IMG/VR virus record: IMGVR_UViG_3300030380_000755
Span: 1-62,335 of that record
Origin: a virus
Strand: one strand, 5' to 3'
DNA length: 62,335 bases
The position numbers were made by a program, and so were the translations under genes. A model generated the notes under the pieces. It was not told the DNA's origin and searched no databases. It was given only the letters and a program-made list of their open reading frames with translations. Of the stretch, positions 26,350 to 34,349 are shown in pieces (positions within the stretch are counted from its first letter, which is position 1; the number at the start of each line of letters is the position of its first letter).

Positions 26350-27877
26350 GTAATTCTTTGTAAAGGTCAATCATTTTTGTGTGAACGTCTATTCTGTTAT
26401 TTAATAATGAATAAATACGCTTTTCCACGGCAGAACCTTGTAGCTGCACGACTGTACAACGATGCTTCTGACCTGACCTATGAACCCTAGCGTTAGCTTG
26501 AGCGTATGTTTCTAGTGAAGACGTTGGTCCCCACCATACCACGGTATTGGCTGCTGTTAACGTAACACCATGTGCTGCCGACTGCGGTTGGATGACTAGC
26601 ACCCTTGGATCGGGGGTATTTTGGAACCGTTTAAAGATGTCGGTTCGTTGCGCTACGGGTACGTCCCCCCGTATTACTTCTGTAGACACCCCGTCAGTAC
26701 GCAACTTATCTGTTAATATGTCAATAGTATGTTTGAAAGGTACGAACACCAAAACCTTTTGACTGCTCTCATCAATCACCTCTTTCAATACTTTGTATCT
26801 GTGTTTGATGTCGAACTCTAACGTATCACCTTCATCGGTATAAACCGCCCCTGCGGATATTTGCAGTAGTTTATTCATAATAATTGCCGCGTTCATTGCG
26901 GTTACTTCATCATCACCCACTGTCATGGTCATGCGTTTGCGCAACGTGTCGTAGTATTTTTTCTGTTGTCGAGTAAGTTCAACGTGTCGGTTTGTGTATG
27001 TCATGTCAGGTAGATCAAGACATTCATCTTTGGTAAACCGTATGGCAGGTTGTAGTATGTTAAAAACTGTATCCGATGCGTGAGGTTTTATCGTCCACCT
27101 AAATTGTGATACCTTGGTCATCACCATATCACGGAAAGAACTAAAGAACCGTGGCACAGAATTTGGATTGATTAACTTAGCAAGGCCGTAGGCATCCAAT
27201 GGGGATTGAGCAGCAGGTGTACCTGTCATCAACCACAACCACGTATTTTCATTCACAATACGCCGTAATACCTTCCACCGTTTGGATCGTGCGTTCTTGT
27301 AATGAGTAGCTTCATCAACAATAATCAGATCGAACCCACCGTTTATGATGTCTTCGGCTACAATCTCAACACCGTCATAGTTTATTATGACAAACTCAGA
27401 ACCTTGCTGGATTATCTCGCGGCGTTTTTTAGCTGCACCATATGCTATTGATACACTGCGATGCGGTGTGAACGTAAACAGGTCTTCACGCCACGCGCTA
27501 TCCATAATCGACAAGGGACATATAACCAACACGCGTTTTATTTTGCCTTGCTTCATTAAAAAGTCCGCTGCCCAGATAGAAGAAGCGGTTTTACCTGTAC
27601 CCTGCTCGTTAAAACAGAACGACTTCTTATTCATGGTAAAAAAGGCTGCGGTTTTCTTTTGATGGTCAAACGGGGCGTACTTACCTGTCCACGTGTATCT
27701 ACCGTTGATAGGAGATGGTACATTTATATTTAATTTGCGTAGTGTATGCGCTTCGTCAATACCCCATTTTACCAATACTTCATGGTCTTGTACTGACTTG
27801 CTTTTGGGTATCGTTTCTGTGACACGTTTTGGGTTACGCAGCTTGAGCAGCAGCGCCTTACCATCGACTATTCTCAT
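26342..27877 (-). CDS. SNF2-family DEAD-like helicase
   Basis: 511-aa ATP-driven DNA translocase. Motif I is NEQGTGKTASS (about residue 93), II is VDEATHYKN, III is LMTGTPAAQ, and the C-terminal RecA domain ends in QANARVHRSGQKHRC, the SNF2 motif VI. Length fits the compact phage SNF2 helicases, with no extra nuclease domain. The product probably remodels or unwinds DNA during replication or recombination. ATG follows AGGAGG, which in turn abuts a perfect copy of the 20-bp palindrome. Confidence 0.92.
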   Translation of the reverse strand: MRIVDGKALLLKLRNPKRVTETIPKSKSVQDHEVLVKWGIDEAHTLRKLNINVPSPINGRYTWTGKYAPFDHQKKTAAFFTMNKKSFCFNEQGTGKTASSIWAADFLMKQGKIKRVLVICPLSIMDSAWREDLFTFTPHRSVSIAYGAAKKRREIIQQGSEFVIINYDGVEIVAEDIINGGFDLIIVDEATHYKNARSKRWKVLRRIVNENTWLWLMTGTPAAQSPLDAYGLAKLINPNSVPRFFSSFRDMVMTKVSQFRWTIKPHASDTVFNILQPAIRFTKDECLDLPDMTYTNRHVELTRQQKKYYDTLRKRMTMTVGDDEVTAMNAAIIMNKLLQISAGAVYTDEGDTLEFDIKHRYKVLKEVIDESSQKVLVFVPFKHTIDILTDKLRTDGVSTEVIRGDVPVAQRTDIFKRFQNTPDPRVLVIQPQSAAHGVTLTAANTVVWWGPTSSLETYAQANARVHRSGQKHRCTVVQLQGSAVEKRIYSLLNNRIDVHTKMIDLYKELLD

Positions 27878-27888
27878 GTAATCCTCCT

Positions 27889-27908
27889 ATTTAGGGAATT
27901 CCCTAAAT
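27889..27908. promoter_or_regulatory. 20-bp palindrome, copy 1
   Basis: Perfect ATTTAGGGAATTCCCTAAAT. On the minus strand it is immediately followed by AGGAGG and the ATG of the SNF2 helicase, so it forms the 5' border of that gene's ribosome binding site. Confidence 0.85.
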
Positions 27909-27911
27909 GGT

Positions 27912-28181
27912 TTATTTTTTCTTCTTATAATTCCGAGCGCGGTTCTTACTGCGGTTTTCTATTTTTACACCGTCTTTATTGGAACCACCTTTCGACAAGG
28001 CTTTCTTATGGCTGATGTCTTTGCCTTCACGTTTATCAGCTTTACCGTTCCTGTTAGCATCTTTACTGGTGCGATCCATCTTACGGCGGGCACGCTGACG
28101 TTCCATCCTAGCTTCAAAGGCTTTACTACCTACAGGTTTATTCTTTTGTTTAGGACGATCTTTGGGATTTTTATATGGCAT
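27912..28181 (-). CDS. Small basic HNH-like protein
   Basis: 89-aa strongly basic protein. The first half is a Lys/Arg/Gln low-complexity helix; the second holds KDISHKKALSKGGSNKDGV and NRSKNRARN. This resembles the core of HNH nucleases (DHxxPLSKGG then N..N), with His in the expected place but no cysteine pairs and a very short form. Nuclease activity is uncertain; it may be a nucleic-acid-binding relic. TAATG coupling to the upstream nuclease gene. Confidence 0.6.
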   Translation of the reverse strand: MPYKNPKDRPKQKNKPVGSKAFEARMERQRARRKMDRTSKDANRNGKADKREGKDISHKKALSKGGSNKDGVKIENRSKNRARNYKKKK

Positions 28182-28849
28182 TAGTTGGCTCCGTTATGAA
28201 CACATTCAATAATAGGACAATATCGTCTGCACAATCCGTTAGGCCGTGCGTTCCACATGTCTTCTTTTGCTGCGGTTTCCATCTGCCCGTACTTACCGAG
28301 CCATTTCTCCCACAGCTTGGACTTATCATACTCCATGTAAGTATCTTTTACCAAGTCATTACAAACTACAAATAGTAATGCGGCGCGTACCTTTTTGATC
28401 TGCGGATACCGCGCCATCAGTGCAAGAGCCATTAACTCTAGCTGCCCTTTGTCCGCATACCTAGAAGATTTGCCTGTTTTATAGTCCACAACGGTGGCTA
28501 TTTCATCGTCCAATATTACTAAGTCAGCAATACCACGAAACCAAACATTAGAAGCGTAAAAGTTACAAGCCTCTAGGTTTTCCGTCAGGCCCATCTTTAT
28601 CTCGCACAGCTTTTCACCCTTTCTGTCCTTCAAAGATGTTAGGGCTTTCTTCGCATAGCTGAACTTTGCGGGTACAGGTGTATCCTTACCAATGAAGTCT
28701 TCGGCCATTTTGTGGAACTCGTTGCCATATAGTATAGCCTCGGTCTGCACGAACGGCACCTCTTTCAAGATGTGTTTGTGGTAATACTGCTTCGGGCATT
28801 GCTCAAAGTCTTTGATCTTACTGAAGGACCACGGCCATACTTTTGTCAC
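28181..28849 (-). CDS. PD-(D/E)XK nuclease, Cas4/RecB-like
   Basis: 222-aa exonuclease candidate. The N-terminus WSFSKIKDFEQCPKQYYHKH and later GNEFHKMAEDF are typical of the RecB/Cas4 fold. The active-site motifs are RGIADLVILDDE and VVDYKTGK (Asp, then Asp-x-Lys), followed by QLELMALALM. The C-terminal CRRYCPIIECVHNG and the Cys at about residue 18 give four cysteines as in iron-sulphur Cas4-like enzymes. It starts at a GTG overlapping the polymerase stop (GTGA). It would act in replication, recombination or host DNA degradation with the SNF2 helicase next door. Confidence 0.87.
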   Translation of the reverse strand: MTKVWPWSFSKIKDFEQCPKQYYHKHILKEVPFVQTEAILYGNEFHKMAEDFIGKDTPVPAKFSYAKKALTSLKDRKGEKLCEIKMGLTENLEACNFYASNVWFRGIADLVILDDEIATVVDYKTGKSSRYADKGQLELMALALMARYPQIKKVRAALLFVVCNDLVKDTYMEYDKSKLWEKWLGKYGQMETAAKEDMWNARPNGLCRRYCPIIECVHNGAN

Positions 28850-30675
28850 TCACATTCTCCATACGATTTGCCTGTTCCGCTTTCGCATGTGATCGGCAAT
28901 CCATCAGCCCATTTAGGTGTTTGGTTCATACATTCTTCGACATATGCTTGTGCTTCACCCAACTCCTCGTCGGCTACACAGGCCACAATGCTGTCATGTA
29001 CAGTTAACACAACCTTGTATCTCTTGGCAATAAGTAACATTTGGTGTCCTATGATACAACGTGCAATAGCTTGACACACATTCTCCACCACCTTACCGCC
29101 GTATATACGTTTTGGACCTCTGCGTGTTTTGTATGTGTATTCGGGACCACGTTCCCCTTGCTCTGCGGCCAACCCATGATAAAACATAGGTAGACCAGAA
29201 GGTAAAATTATTGAGCTGGTAGGTGCGTCCACCTTCAATACGCCTTTACGCCCAAAATCTAAGGTATCCCCACGCTGCATACACTGAACCATATTATTAG
29301 CGGCTCGCCACAAGGAACTGATCGCACCGTTAGCATCGCGGTACACCTGTATGATGCGCCGCGCTTCTCCCAAGTCTATGTACACGCCCATGCCTTGTAA
29401 TTGTGCTTGAAACTTAACGGCACCCATACCGTAACCTGCGCCAAGGATTGTAGTCTTACCCACAAACCTTTGATCTTTGCTTACCCCATCTACTGGCACG
29501 TTATAGATACTGGACGCCATATATTTATATACGTCCTCACCGTCCGCAAACTGTTTGGTCAGATCATCTTGCCCTGCAAGCCACGCTAATACACGCGCTT
29601 CGATCTGTGAACTATCGCAGTCTATCAGGGAATGTCCTTTGGGCGCTATTATGCTACCCTTTAATTTCTTACCGTTCGGGCCACGGCTAGGTAGGTTCTG
29701 TAGGTTGATCTTATCGTCGCCGCCCCACCGTCCAGTATGTGCCGCATAATATCTTACAGGGACGGGCAGAAGTCCACGGTCCGAGATGTCGATGAACCTT
29801 TGAGTACGTGTTTCTTCTAACGTAGATTTACTACCAAGTCGCGCTGCTACTAACGACTGCACACGATCATCCTCATGTTCTAACAACTGTTTGAACTCTT
29901 CGTCGCTCTTGGCAAATGCAAATGTTTCTTTGCCTGTGGTTAGGCTTGTCTTCATCGGGGGTTTAACCCCAAACTTTTTTAACAACTCCGCAAACTTCGG
30001 GTTGGACATAAGGTCTTTCTTATCTTTTACCCCTGCATCAAATAGTAGTTGGGTTTTGCGATCTTTTACGTCTTGAAGGTGCGACTGCAATAACTCACGG
30101 TCCAAGTCTAGGGTAGGCTCTGTAAACATACGCAAAGTAGCGTCTATCAAACGTAACTCGCGGGGCGGGAACTGTCGTGCCATCCTACTAAAAAGTTTAT
30201 AGGTGAGGTCCACGTCATTAATACAGTAGTCGCCGTACTCCGCTAAATCTACGGGTCCAAAATCTCCACGCCTTTTCCCGAGCGCACGTACGACCTCTGT
30301 CCCTTTAACGCCGAGATTGTATCTTTCAGATAACGCAGCGAGGCTTGCGCGAGCTTCAGTCCCATGTAAGGCACGGGCAATACACAAAGTATCGGTATAC
30401 ATCCTAGGACGAATATTAAAATGCCAATTAAGAATGGCACCATCAAACATAGTGTTATGGCAAAGTACCATAGCTTCATGCCAGTCGAAACCGTTGAGAT
30501 ATCTTTTAAGTTGTTCATGCGTTCCACTAGCCCACTCCGTTTCTCCATTGTTTACTTTTACAGCTACGCCGATCACCTCAAATCGAGGATCACGTACATA
30601 GGCTTCTGTTGTTAGTTTAGACAGAGAGTAATCTCTATCATAATATGTTTCAAAATCTAGCGTTATAAGGTCCAT
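28846..30675 (-). CDS. DNA polymerase, family A (T7/Pol I type) with proofreading
   Basis: About 609-aa replicative polymerase. The exonuclease domain has DFET at residue 6, CHNTMFDG and YCINDVDLTY. The polymerase domain has motif A DSSQIEARVLAWL, motif B QRFVGKTTILGAGYG and motif C LTVHDSIVACV. The residue equivalent to E. coli Phe762 is Leu (codon at 29443-29445). The usual HDE of motif C is HDS. It lacks a DnaJ-type insertion between exonuclease and polymerase domains. ATG 30675 follows AAGG and overlaps the upstream TGA; a TTG one codon upstream is possible. Confidence 0.93.
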   Translation of the reverse strand: MDLITLDFETYYDRDYSLSKLTTEAYVRDPRFEVIGVAVKVNNGETEWASGTHEQLKRYLNGFDWHEAMVLCHNTMFDGAILNWHFNIRPRMYTDTLCIARALHGTEARASLAALSERYNLGVKGTEVVRALGKRRGDFGPVDLAEYGDYCINDVDLTYKLFSRMARQFPPRELRLIDATLRMFTEPTLDLDRELLQSHLQDVKDRKTQLLFDAGVKDKKDLMSNPKFAELLKKFGVKPPMKTSLTTGKETFAFAKSDEEFKQLLEHEDDRVQSLVAARLGSKSTLEETRTQRFIDISDRGLLPVPVRYYAAHTGRWGGDDKINLQNLPSRGPNGKKLKGSIIAPKGHSLIDCDSSQIEARVLAWLAGQDDLTKQFADGEDVYKYMASSIYNVPVDGVSKDQRFVGKTTILGAGYGMGAVKFQAQLQGMGVYIDLGEARRIIQVYRDANGAISSLWRAANNMVQCMQRGDTLDFGRKGVLKVDAPTSSIILPSGLPMFYHGLAAEQGERGPEYTYKTRRGPKRIYGGKVVENVCQAIARCIIGHQMLLIAKRYKVVLTVHDSIVACVADEELGEAQAYVEECMNQTPKWADGLPITCESGTGKSYGECE

Positions 30676-31109
30676 CAACCCTTACTCACTAACTCACCAC
30701 CACATGCCATGTATCCACACGCGTCCACCCAGTTGTCTGGATGTGACGGGTTCGACTTTATACGCGCAGCTTTTAACAACGTCATCATCACGGCTACATC
30801 TGTGGCGCTTACATCCACGCCTAAATGCACAGACCAGTACTTACCTATGGTACTGAAGTTATTCTCCATGTTGCCATGGTCAGCCGCACGATCCTTGGTC
30901 ACATATCCTTTGGCGGTATCTAGCACCTGCCCACGCGTTACCTTACGCGCTTCCCTTTCAAACACTTCATCTGGTGTGCCGATCTTCTGCATCAGCTTAT
31001 ATACATACCCATAAGATGTTTTGGTAGCTGTAGCTATGTCGCTCACAGTGGCCTGTGGATGTTTAATTTTATACGCCCACACTATGTCTGCTTTACTTTT
31101 CTTAGTCAT
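30675..31109 (-). CDS. HTH plus DUF6378-type protein
   Basis: 144-aa protein. Residues 1-45 look like a helix-turn-helix (ATVSDIATATKTSYGYVYKLM). The C-terminal part matches the DUF6378 pattern: DRAADHGNMENNFSTIGKYW, DVAVMMTLLKAARIKSNPSH and WVDACGYMACG. The domain occurs in many phages beside nucleotide or replication genes and its biochemical role is unknown to me. A DNA-binding head fused to it is notable. Good AGGAGAA before ATG. Confidence 0.75.
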   Translation of the reverse strand: MTKKSKADIVWAYKIKHPQATVSDIATATKTSYGYVYKLMQKIGTPDEVFEREARKVTRGQVLDTAKGYVTKDRAADHGNMENNFSTIGKYWSVHLGVDVSATDVAVMMTLLKAARIKSNPSHPDNWVDACGYMACGGELVSKG

Positions 31110-31126
31110 GCCGTTCTCCTAAACGA

Positions 31127-31378
31127 TTAAACAGTTTTTTTCTTCTTCAGTTTCTTTTTGCGGCGCTGTGCAATATATTCAAAAAGTTTTGTACTTAGCT
31201 TTCTTTGCACGAGGTTTACATAACCCTCGTTACTAGCTTGCATTGCAGAGGCGCGGTGCGTACCCCCTGCATATTCTCCTACGTAATACACAATACTGTC
31301 TCCGTACTGCGTATCTCTAATCGCATCTTCAAATGCAGTCTTGCCGCGCTCTTGTACGATGTTTAAAACCTTGCTCAT
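31127..31378 (-). CDS. Small basic protein, unknown
   Basis: 83-aa protein with a helical N-terminus (RGKTAFEDAIRDTQYGDSI), a GEYAGGTHR turn and a very basic C-terminus (RRKKKLKKKK). The region YVGEYAGGTHRASAM is compatible with a small nucleic-acid-binding fold. Its start overlaps the upstream stop (ATGA). I do not recognise a family. Confidence 0.55.
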   Translation of the reverse strand: MSKVLNIVQERGKTAFEDAIRDTQYGDSIVYYVGEYAGGTHRASAMQASNEGYVNLVQRKLSTKLFEYIAQRRKKKLKKKKTV

Positions 31379-31563
31379 ATCTTTTTACCTGCCTGTCTTA
31401 AACCACGAACAAACAAATCAAGTTCCTCACGTGCAGTCCAAAGTTCCTGTTGTATACGAGGCCGCGCATCGTTTCGATGTTCTTCGTCCTGTAAGTTATC
31501 AACCTGTCGCCGTAACCATTTTAGTTCGCTCTCTTGGAATGGGGTTAACTTAGTATCATCCAT
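31375..31563 (-). CDS. Small helical protein, unknown
   Basis: 62-aa charged helical protein (ELKWLRRQVDNLQDEEHRND, then TAREELDLFVRGLRQ), probably a coiled coil. The ATG at 31563 is preferred over one four codons upstream because GGAGG lies five bases before it. Stop overlaps the next start. Function unknown. Confidence 0.5.
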   Translation of the reverse strand: MDDTKLTPFQESELKWLRRQVDNLQDEEHRNDARPRIQQELWTAREELDLFVRGLRQAGKKI

Positions 31564-31774
31564 GTATGCCTCCATTGTTAAAGTGGTGCCCCATGTCTGG
31601 AAACACGGGGACTAACCGTGACGCGGTTTCTTCGGTACGATCACATACGCTATGAACAATCATGGAGGGCGCTGCTCGTACTGCTGCGGTTTTCGTGGGA
31701 CAATATCCATAACCCACAACCCACTCACAGCTAGGGTTAACCGTCTGAGACCATAGACCATGCACGTAACTCAT
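31556..31774 (-). CDS. Possible small gene, unknown
   Basis: 72-aa frame filling an otherwise gene-free 170-base gap. It overlaps the VRR-NUC gene by 38 bases and the next gene by 8. The product is Cys/His/Val-rich (SCEWVVGYGYCPTKTAAVRA, ending MGHHFNNGG). No convincing ribosome binding site is present. Kept as possible because the gap would otherwise be unusual in this tightly packed operon. Confidence 0.35.
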   Translation of the reverse strand: MSYVHGLWSQTVNPSCEWVVGYGYCPTKTAAVRAAPSMIVHSVCDRTEETASRLVPVFPDMGHHFNNGGIHG

Positions 31775-32039
31775 CCATTACCGTGTGCATGTTGTCCTCA
31801 TTAACAACCATGTCCAGTCCCCCTGCGGCACGTATCTCTTTTAGGTTCTTAGCTTGCAAGGGTGTGGGTTTGTTTTTCCCTGCCTTACATTCGATCCCAA
31901 AAAATAATCCTTCGTAACATCCTATAATGTCAGGCACACCGCTACCTCCGTAGCCACCTGTTACAGGGTAAAAGTAGTAGGCGCGTAGCTGCTTTAGCTG
32001 CTCTACCACTTTCTTTTTAACTTTTGCTTCGGGTGTCAT
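31737..32039 (-). CDS. VRR-NUC domain nuclease
   Basis: 100-aa PD-(D/E)XK nuclease of the virus-type replication-repair family. Motifs: GGYGGSGVPDIIGCYEG with the catalytic Asp, FFGIECKAGKN giving E-x-K, and TPLQAKNLKEIRAAGG. The size equals stand-alone phage VRR-NUC proteins, which cut branched DNA. ATG 32039 is chosen because GGAGGAC lies just upstream; the open frame extends 28 codons further 5' over a hairpin, a dyad motif and a palindrome, which looks like leader rather than protein. Confidence 0.87.
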   Translation of the reverse strand: MTPEAKVKKKVVEQLKQLRAYYFYPVTGGYGGSGVPDIIGCYEGLFFGIECKAGKNKPTPLQAKNLKEIRAAGGLDMVVNEDNMHTVMDELRAWSMVSDG

Positions 32040-32052
32040 TGTCGTCCTCCAT

Positions 32053-32091
32053 GATACCAGTACCCCCCAAGCGAGGAGCCGTGACCCCTCG
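32053..32091 (-). promoter_or_regulatory. Leader hairpin and dyad element before the VRR-NUC gene
   Basis: Reading leftward after palindrome copy 2, GCGAGG and CCTCGC (32091-32070 region) form a stem around a ten-base loop. Next comes GGGGGGTACTGGTATC (32068-32053), then the ATG context. The latter matches the dyad motif of the 40.3-40.6 kb control region. A regulatory leader is inferred from this stack of elements. Confidence 0.45.
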
Positions 32092-32093
32092 CC

Positions 32094-32113
32094 ATTTAGG
32101 GAATTCCCTATTT
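32094..32113. promoter_or_regulatory. 20-bp palindrome, copy 2
   Basis: ATTTAGGGAATTCCCTATTT, one arm slightly altered. The altered arm supplies the TAG stop codon (minus strand, 32110-32108) of the upstream gene. It starts a 55-base leader before the VRR-NUC gene. Confidence 0.8.
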
Positions 32114-32359
32114 GTAGACCCAAAATAAGTATGGGCCGATACGTGCACCCACGCCATCTACATCATTAGGTGGTGGTGGAACTTTCAGCATATTCAGCGT
32201 AGCTATTCGCTCTTGCATCCAGTTTGGTAGCTCGTCCACAGAATTGTAGTGACCATCGACTTCTTTGTCAACCTTTCCAATACCAAAACTTGTGATTGTA
32301 ACGTGTTTAGTATCAAATGCTACGTTTACACGATAAGTTATACCATCGGTTGTACCCAT
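32108..32359 (-). CDS. Conserved small phage protein, unknown
   Basis: 83-aa protein with an N-terminal beta part (ITYRVNVAFDTKHVTITSFG) and a C-terminal segment SVDELPNWMQERIATLNML, then a Pro-rich turn and GPYLFWVYK. This C-terminal pattern (LPxWxQERxAxLxML ... FWVYK) is common among uncharacterised marine phage proteins. Its stop codon lies within palindrome copy 2. Function unknown. Confidence 0.65.
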   Translation of the reverse strand: MGTTDGITYRVNVAFDTKHVTITSFGIGKVDKEVDGHYNSVDELPNWMQERIATLNMLKVPPPPNDVDGVGARIGPYLFWVYK

Positions 32360-32370
32360 GTGTTTGCACC

Positions 32371-33279
32371 TTACACGTAGAGGTAAAACGTATGGGCATT
32401 TACTTTGTATCCCACACCCTCTACGAAGTGACCATCTTCACACATACTCATAGCAGCGCACTTGTGTTGCATATCTTCCGACACCTCGTCTGGTTCGTAA
32501 GATTGTACCATCTCCACCTCGAGTCGGTAGTTTTTGGTCACGTCTTTGACACGCGCACAGTTGACCACTTGTTTACCCCATCGCTCGGCAATGTGAACAA
32601 AGTCCATAGGCACAGCACGATCACTAAACCTGTTGGCTTCTTCCTGTTGCTCAAACATATCACGGACAGCGGCATCAAGCTCCTTGTCGATAAACGTATG
32701 ACCAGACTGCACCATGGTTCGTAGCTCGGCCATCAAACGTTCTGCGGCTTTTTTGTCTGAGCCATAACCGCTTGTGTTGAGGCCAACGGTAAGTTTTGCA
32801 TGGTCATAATTTGATCGTACGGTGCTCTTGAACTTTTCTACTTCTTGTCTAACATTTTTCACCAAAGCGGTAGCACATTCGCCCACAGTGTAAGATACAA
32901 GATGTCTCTTAGCATGTTTCACGGCGGTATCCATGTTGATCGCCATACGCATGTTGTGTTGATCGCCACTGGTACAATACTTATTGTTCTCAATGTTACG
33001 TGCACACACGATGTACTTATCCTCACCGTGCACACTGGTCGCAAAGTCACCATACCCGATGTACCCCGTAGTCATCAGGTCACCCTCACGGTAGACATAT
33101 ACTGTATTGTTACTGCGTGGTATGGTCTTTACGCGTAACGTTTTTTCTACTGCGCGAACGAACTCGCGTAGTTGAGGTTTCATCTTATCTTGTTCTAGCA
33201 CCTCACCGATATCATCTTTAGGCGTAAAACGAGCCGCTTGTGCTTTGGCGGCGTCTACTATTGTATGATTTATAGACAT
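32371..33279 (-). CDS. Conserved early protein, unknown
   Basis: 302-aa soluble protein, basic and rich in Val and His. Notable segments are RSNNTVYVYREGDLMTTGYI, a GDFATSVHGEDKYIVCARNI strand region and a helical middle (ELDAAVRDMFEQQEEANRF). I recognise it only as a family found together with the next gene in marine phage replication arms. GAGAGGAT precedes the ATG. No catalytic motif was seen. Confidence 0.6.
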   Translation of the reverse strand: MSINHTIVDAAKAQAARFTPKDDIGEVLEQDKMKPQLREFVRAVEKTLRVKTIPRSNNTVYVYREGDLMTTGYIGYGDFATSVHGEDKYIVCARNIENNKYCTSGDQHNMRMAINMDTAVKHAKRHLVSYTVGECATALVKNVRQEVEKFKSTVRSNYDHAKLTVGLNTSGYGSDKKAAERLMAELRTMVQSGHTFIDKELDAAVRDMFEQQEEANRFSDRAVPMDFVHIAERWGKQVVNCARVKDVTKNYRLEVEMVQSYEPDEVSEDMQHKCAAMSMCEDGHFVEGVGYKVNAHTFYLYV

Positions 33280-33282
33280 TTT

Positions 33283-34284
33283 TTATCCTCTCACTTTTTT
33301 TGTAAAACCGCAGACTTTGTTGATCTTGCGGTTGAATTGCGCTTTGACGCATTTAATATGCTCCGCGTCACTTTCAAACATGTGACGCGTATGATAAGCG
33401 GTTTCACCCATTATCGCGTACATAAGATGTAACCGTAGTGTGTGTTCAGAGTTAGTTATAACCTTACGTGTAGTCTCTGAATTACTTTCAAAACTATCAA
33501 TTATATTCCATCCGTAACTACCTAATTCACTACGAACTTCCTCACGCATACGGTTGTTGTACTCGTAATCTCTTGTAGGTAACAGCGGATACATAGTGAA
33601 CGCCCATTCGCGGAACTCAGCAATAGCATCCTTCATCTTGGCTTTGGCTTTCGTATTTACCCGAACCTTGGGCGGAACAGGCAGCTTCTTACCACCGTCC
33701 ACAAAAGATATTTTGTCGCTGTCAACACGAAACGTCAGCGCCACACCATCATCACGAGATGTTAAGTGTTTATTCCATTGGTTTTTACGCGCATCATCAG
33801 GCAGCGCCCACGCAGCTAACGTGTTGCTCTTGGCAAGATAGTATTCTGTGTCACCTACTTTGATGAAGTGTTTACCGTTACGAATGATGAACCGCATACC
33901 CTGTGGCAAGTGTCTGTCTAAGAAACTATACCGACTGTTGTGTGCACCTTGCCCTGTACCATTACGCACCTTGATTGTAGTCGTACCATCTCTGTGTCTA
34001 CGCCACACGATTGGTGCAAGGTTAATCATTTCTGCCTCGGTTGGTTTACCTTTGTTATCACTGTAACCCCAAGTGCGAAACACATCATCACCAGTGTTAT
34101 ATCCGTCTGTCAGCACGTAGCAGTTGTTGTTGATCTTTTTGATCCGCTCCCATTTACGCGCACGGTCACCAAGAGGACGTATGTTGTGTAGTACAAGTTT
34201 ACCACGCAGCGGTTTGATAGCATCGTAGCATGCTGCTACTTTATCGAATGTGCTTAGTGTTATGTTTTGCCAATATAAGGCCAT
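33283..34284 (-). CDS. Conserved early protein, unknown
   Basis: 333-aa basic protein starting MALYWQNITLSTFDK. ATG 34284 is chosen because GGAGAAA precedes it; the same frame stays open much further upstream, but that stretch overlaps another gene and two regulatory elements. Segments include LPIVWRRHRDG-like basic strands (APIVWRRHRDGTTTIKVRNG), GTGQGAHNSRYSF and a helical C-terminal half (EFREWAFTMYPLL). It pairs with the preceding 302-aa gene. Role unknown; basic surface suggests nucleic acid binding. Confidence 0.65.
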   Translation of the reverse strand: MALYWQNITLSTFDKVAACYDAIKPLRGKLVLHNIRPLGDRARKWERIKKINNNCYVLTDGYNTGDDVFRTWGYSDNKGKPTEAEMINLAPIVWRRHRDGTTTIKVRNGTGQGAHNSRYSFLDRHLPQGMRFIIRNGKHFIKVGDTEYYLAKSNTLAAWALPDDARKNQWNKHLTSRDDGVALTFRVDSDKISFVDGGKKLPVPPKVRVNTKAKAKMKDAIAEFREWAFTMYPLLPTRDYEYNNRMREEVRSELGSYGWNIIDSFESNSETTRKVITNSEHTLRLHLMYAIMGETAYHTRHMFESDAEHIKCVKAQFNRKINKVCGFTKKVRG

Positions 34285-34329
34285 TGTATTTCTCCATTTG
34301 TTATGAGGTGACACCGCGCCACCCCTTCC

Positions 34330-34349
34330 ATTTAGGGAATTCCCTAAAT
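34330..34349. promoter_or_regulatory. 20-bp palindrome, copy 3
   Basis: Perfect ATTTAGGGAATTCCCTAAAT touching the stop codon of the HTH-membrane gene and lying 45 bases before the ATG of the 333-aa gene, with a GGTG..CACC hairpin-like stretch between. Confidence 0.85.

Noticed and set aside
30249-30548. 99-aa minus-strand frame with membrane-like segment inside the polymerase gene
   Set aside because: It is an alternate frame of the highly conserved exonuclease domain; the polymerase frame is certain and no strong ribosome binding site supports the second frame.
32040-32123. N-terminal extension of the VRR-NUC gene
   Set aside because: It would translate a palindrome, a hairpin and a dyad repeat. 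ATG 32039 has a good GGAGGAC and gives the normal domain length.
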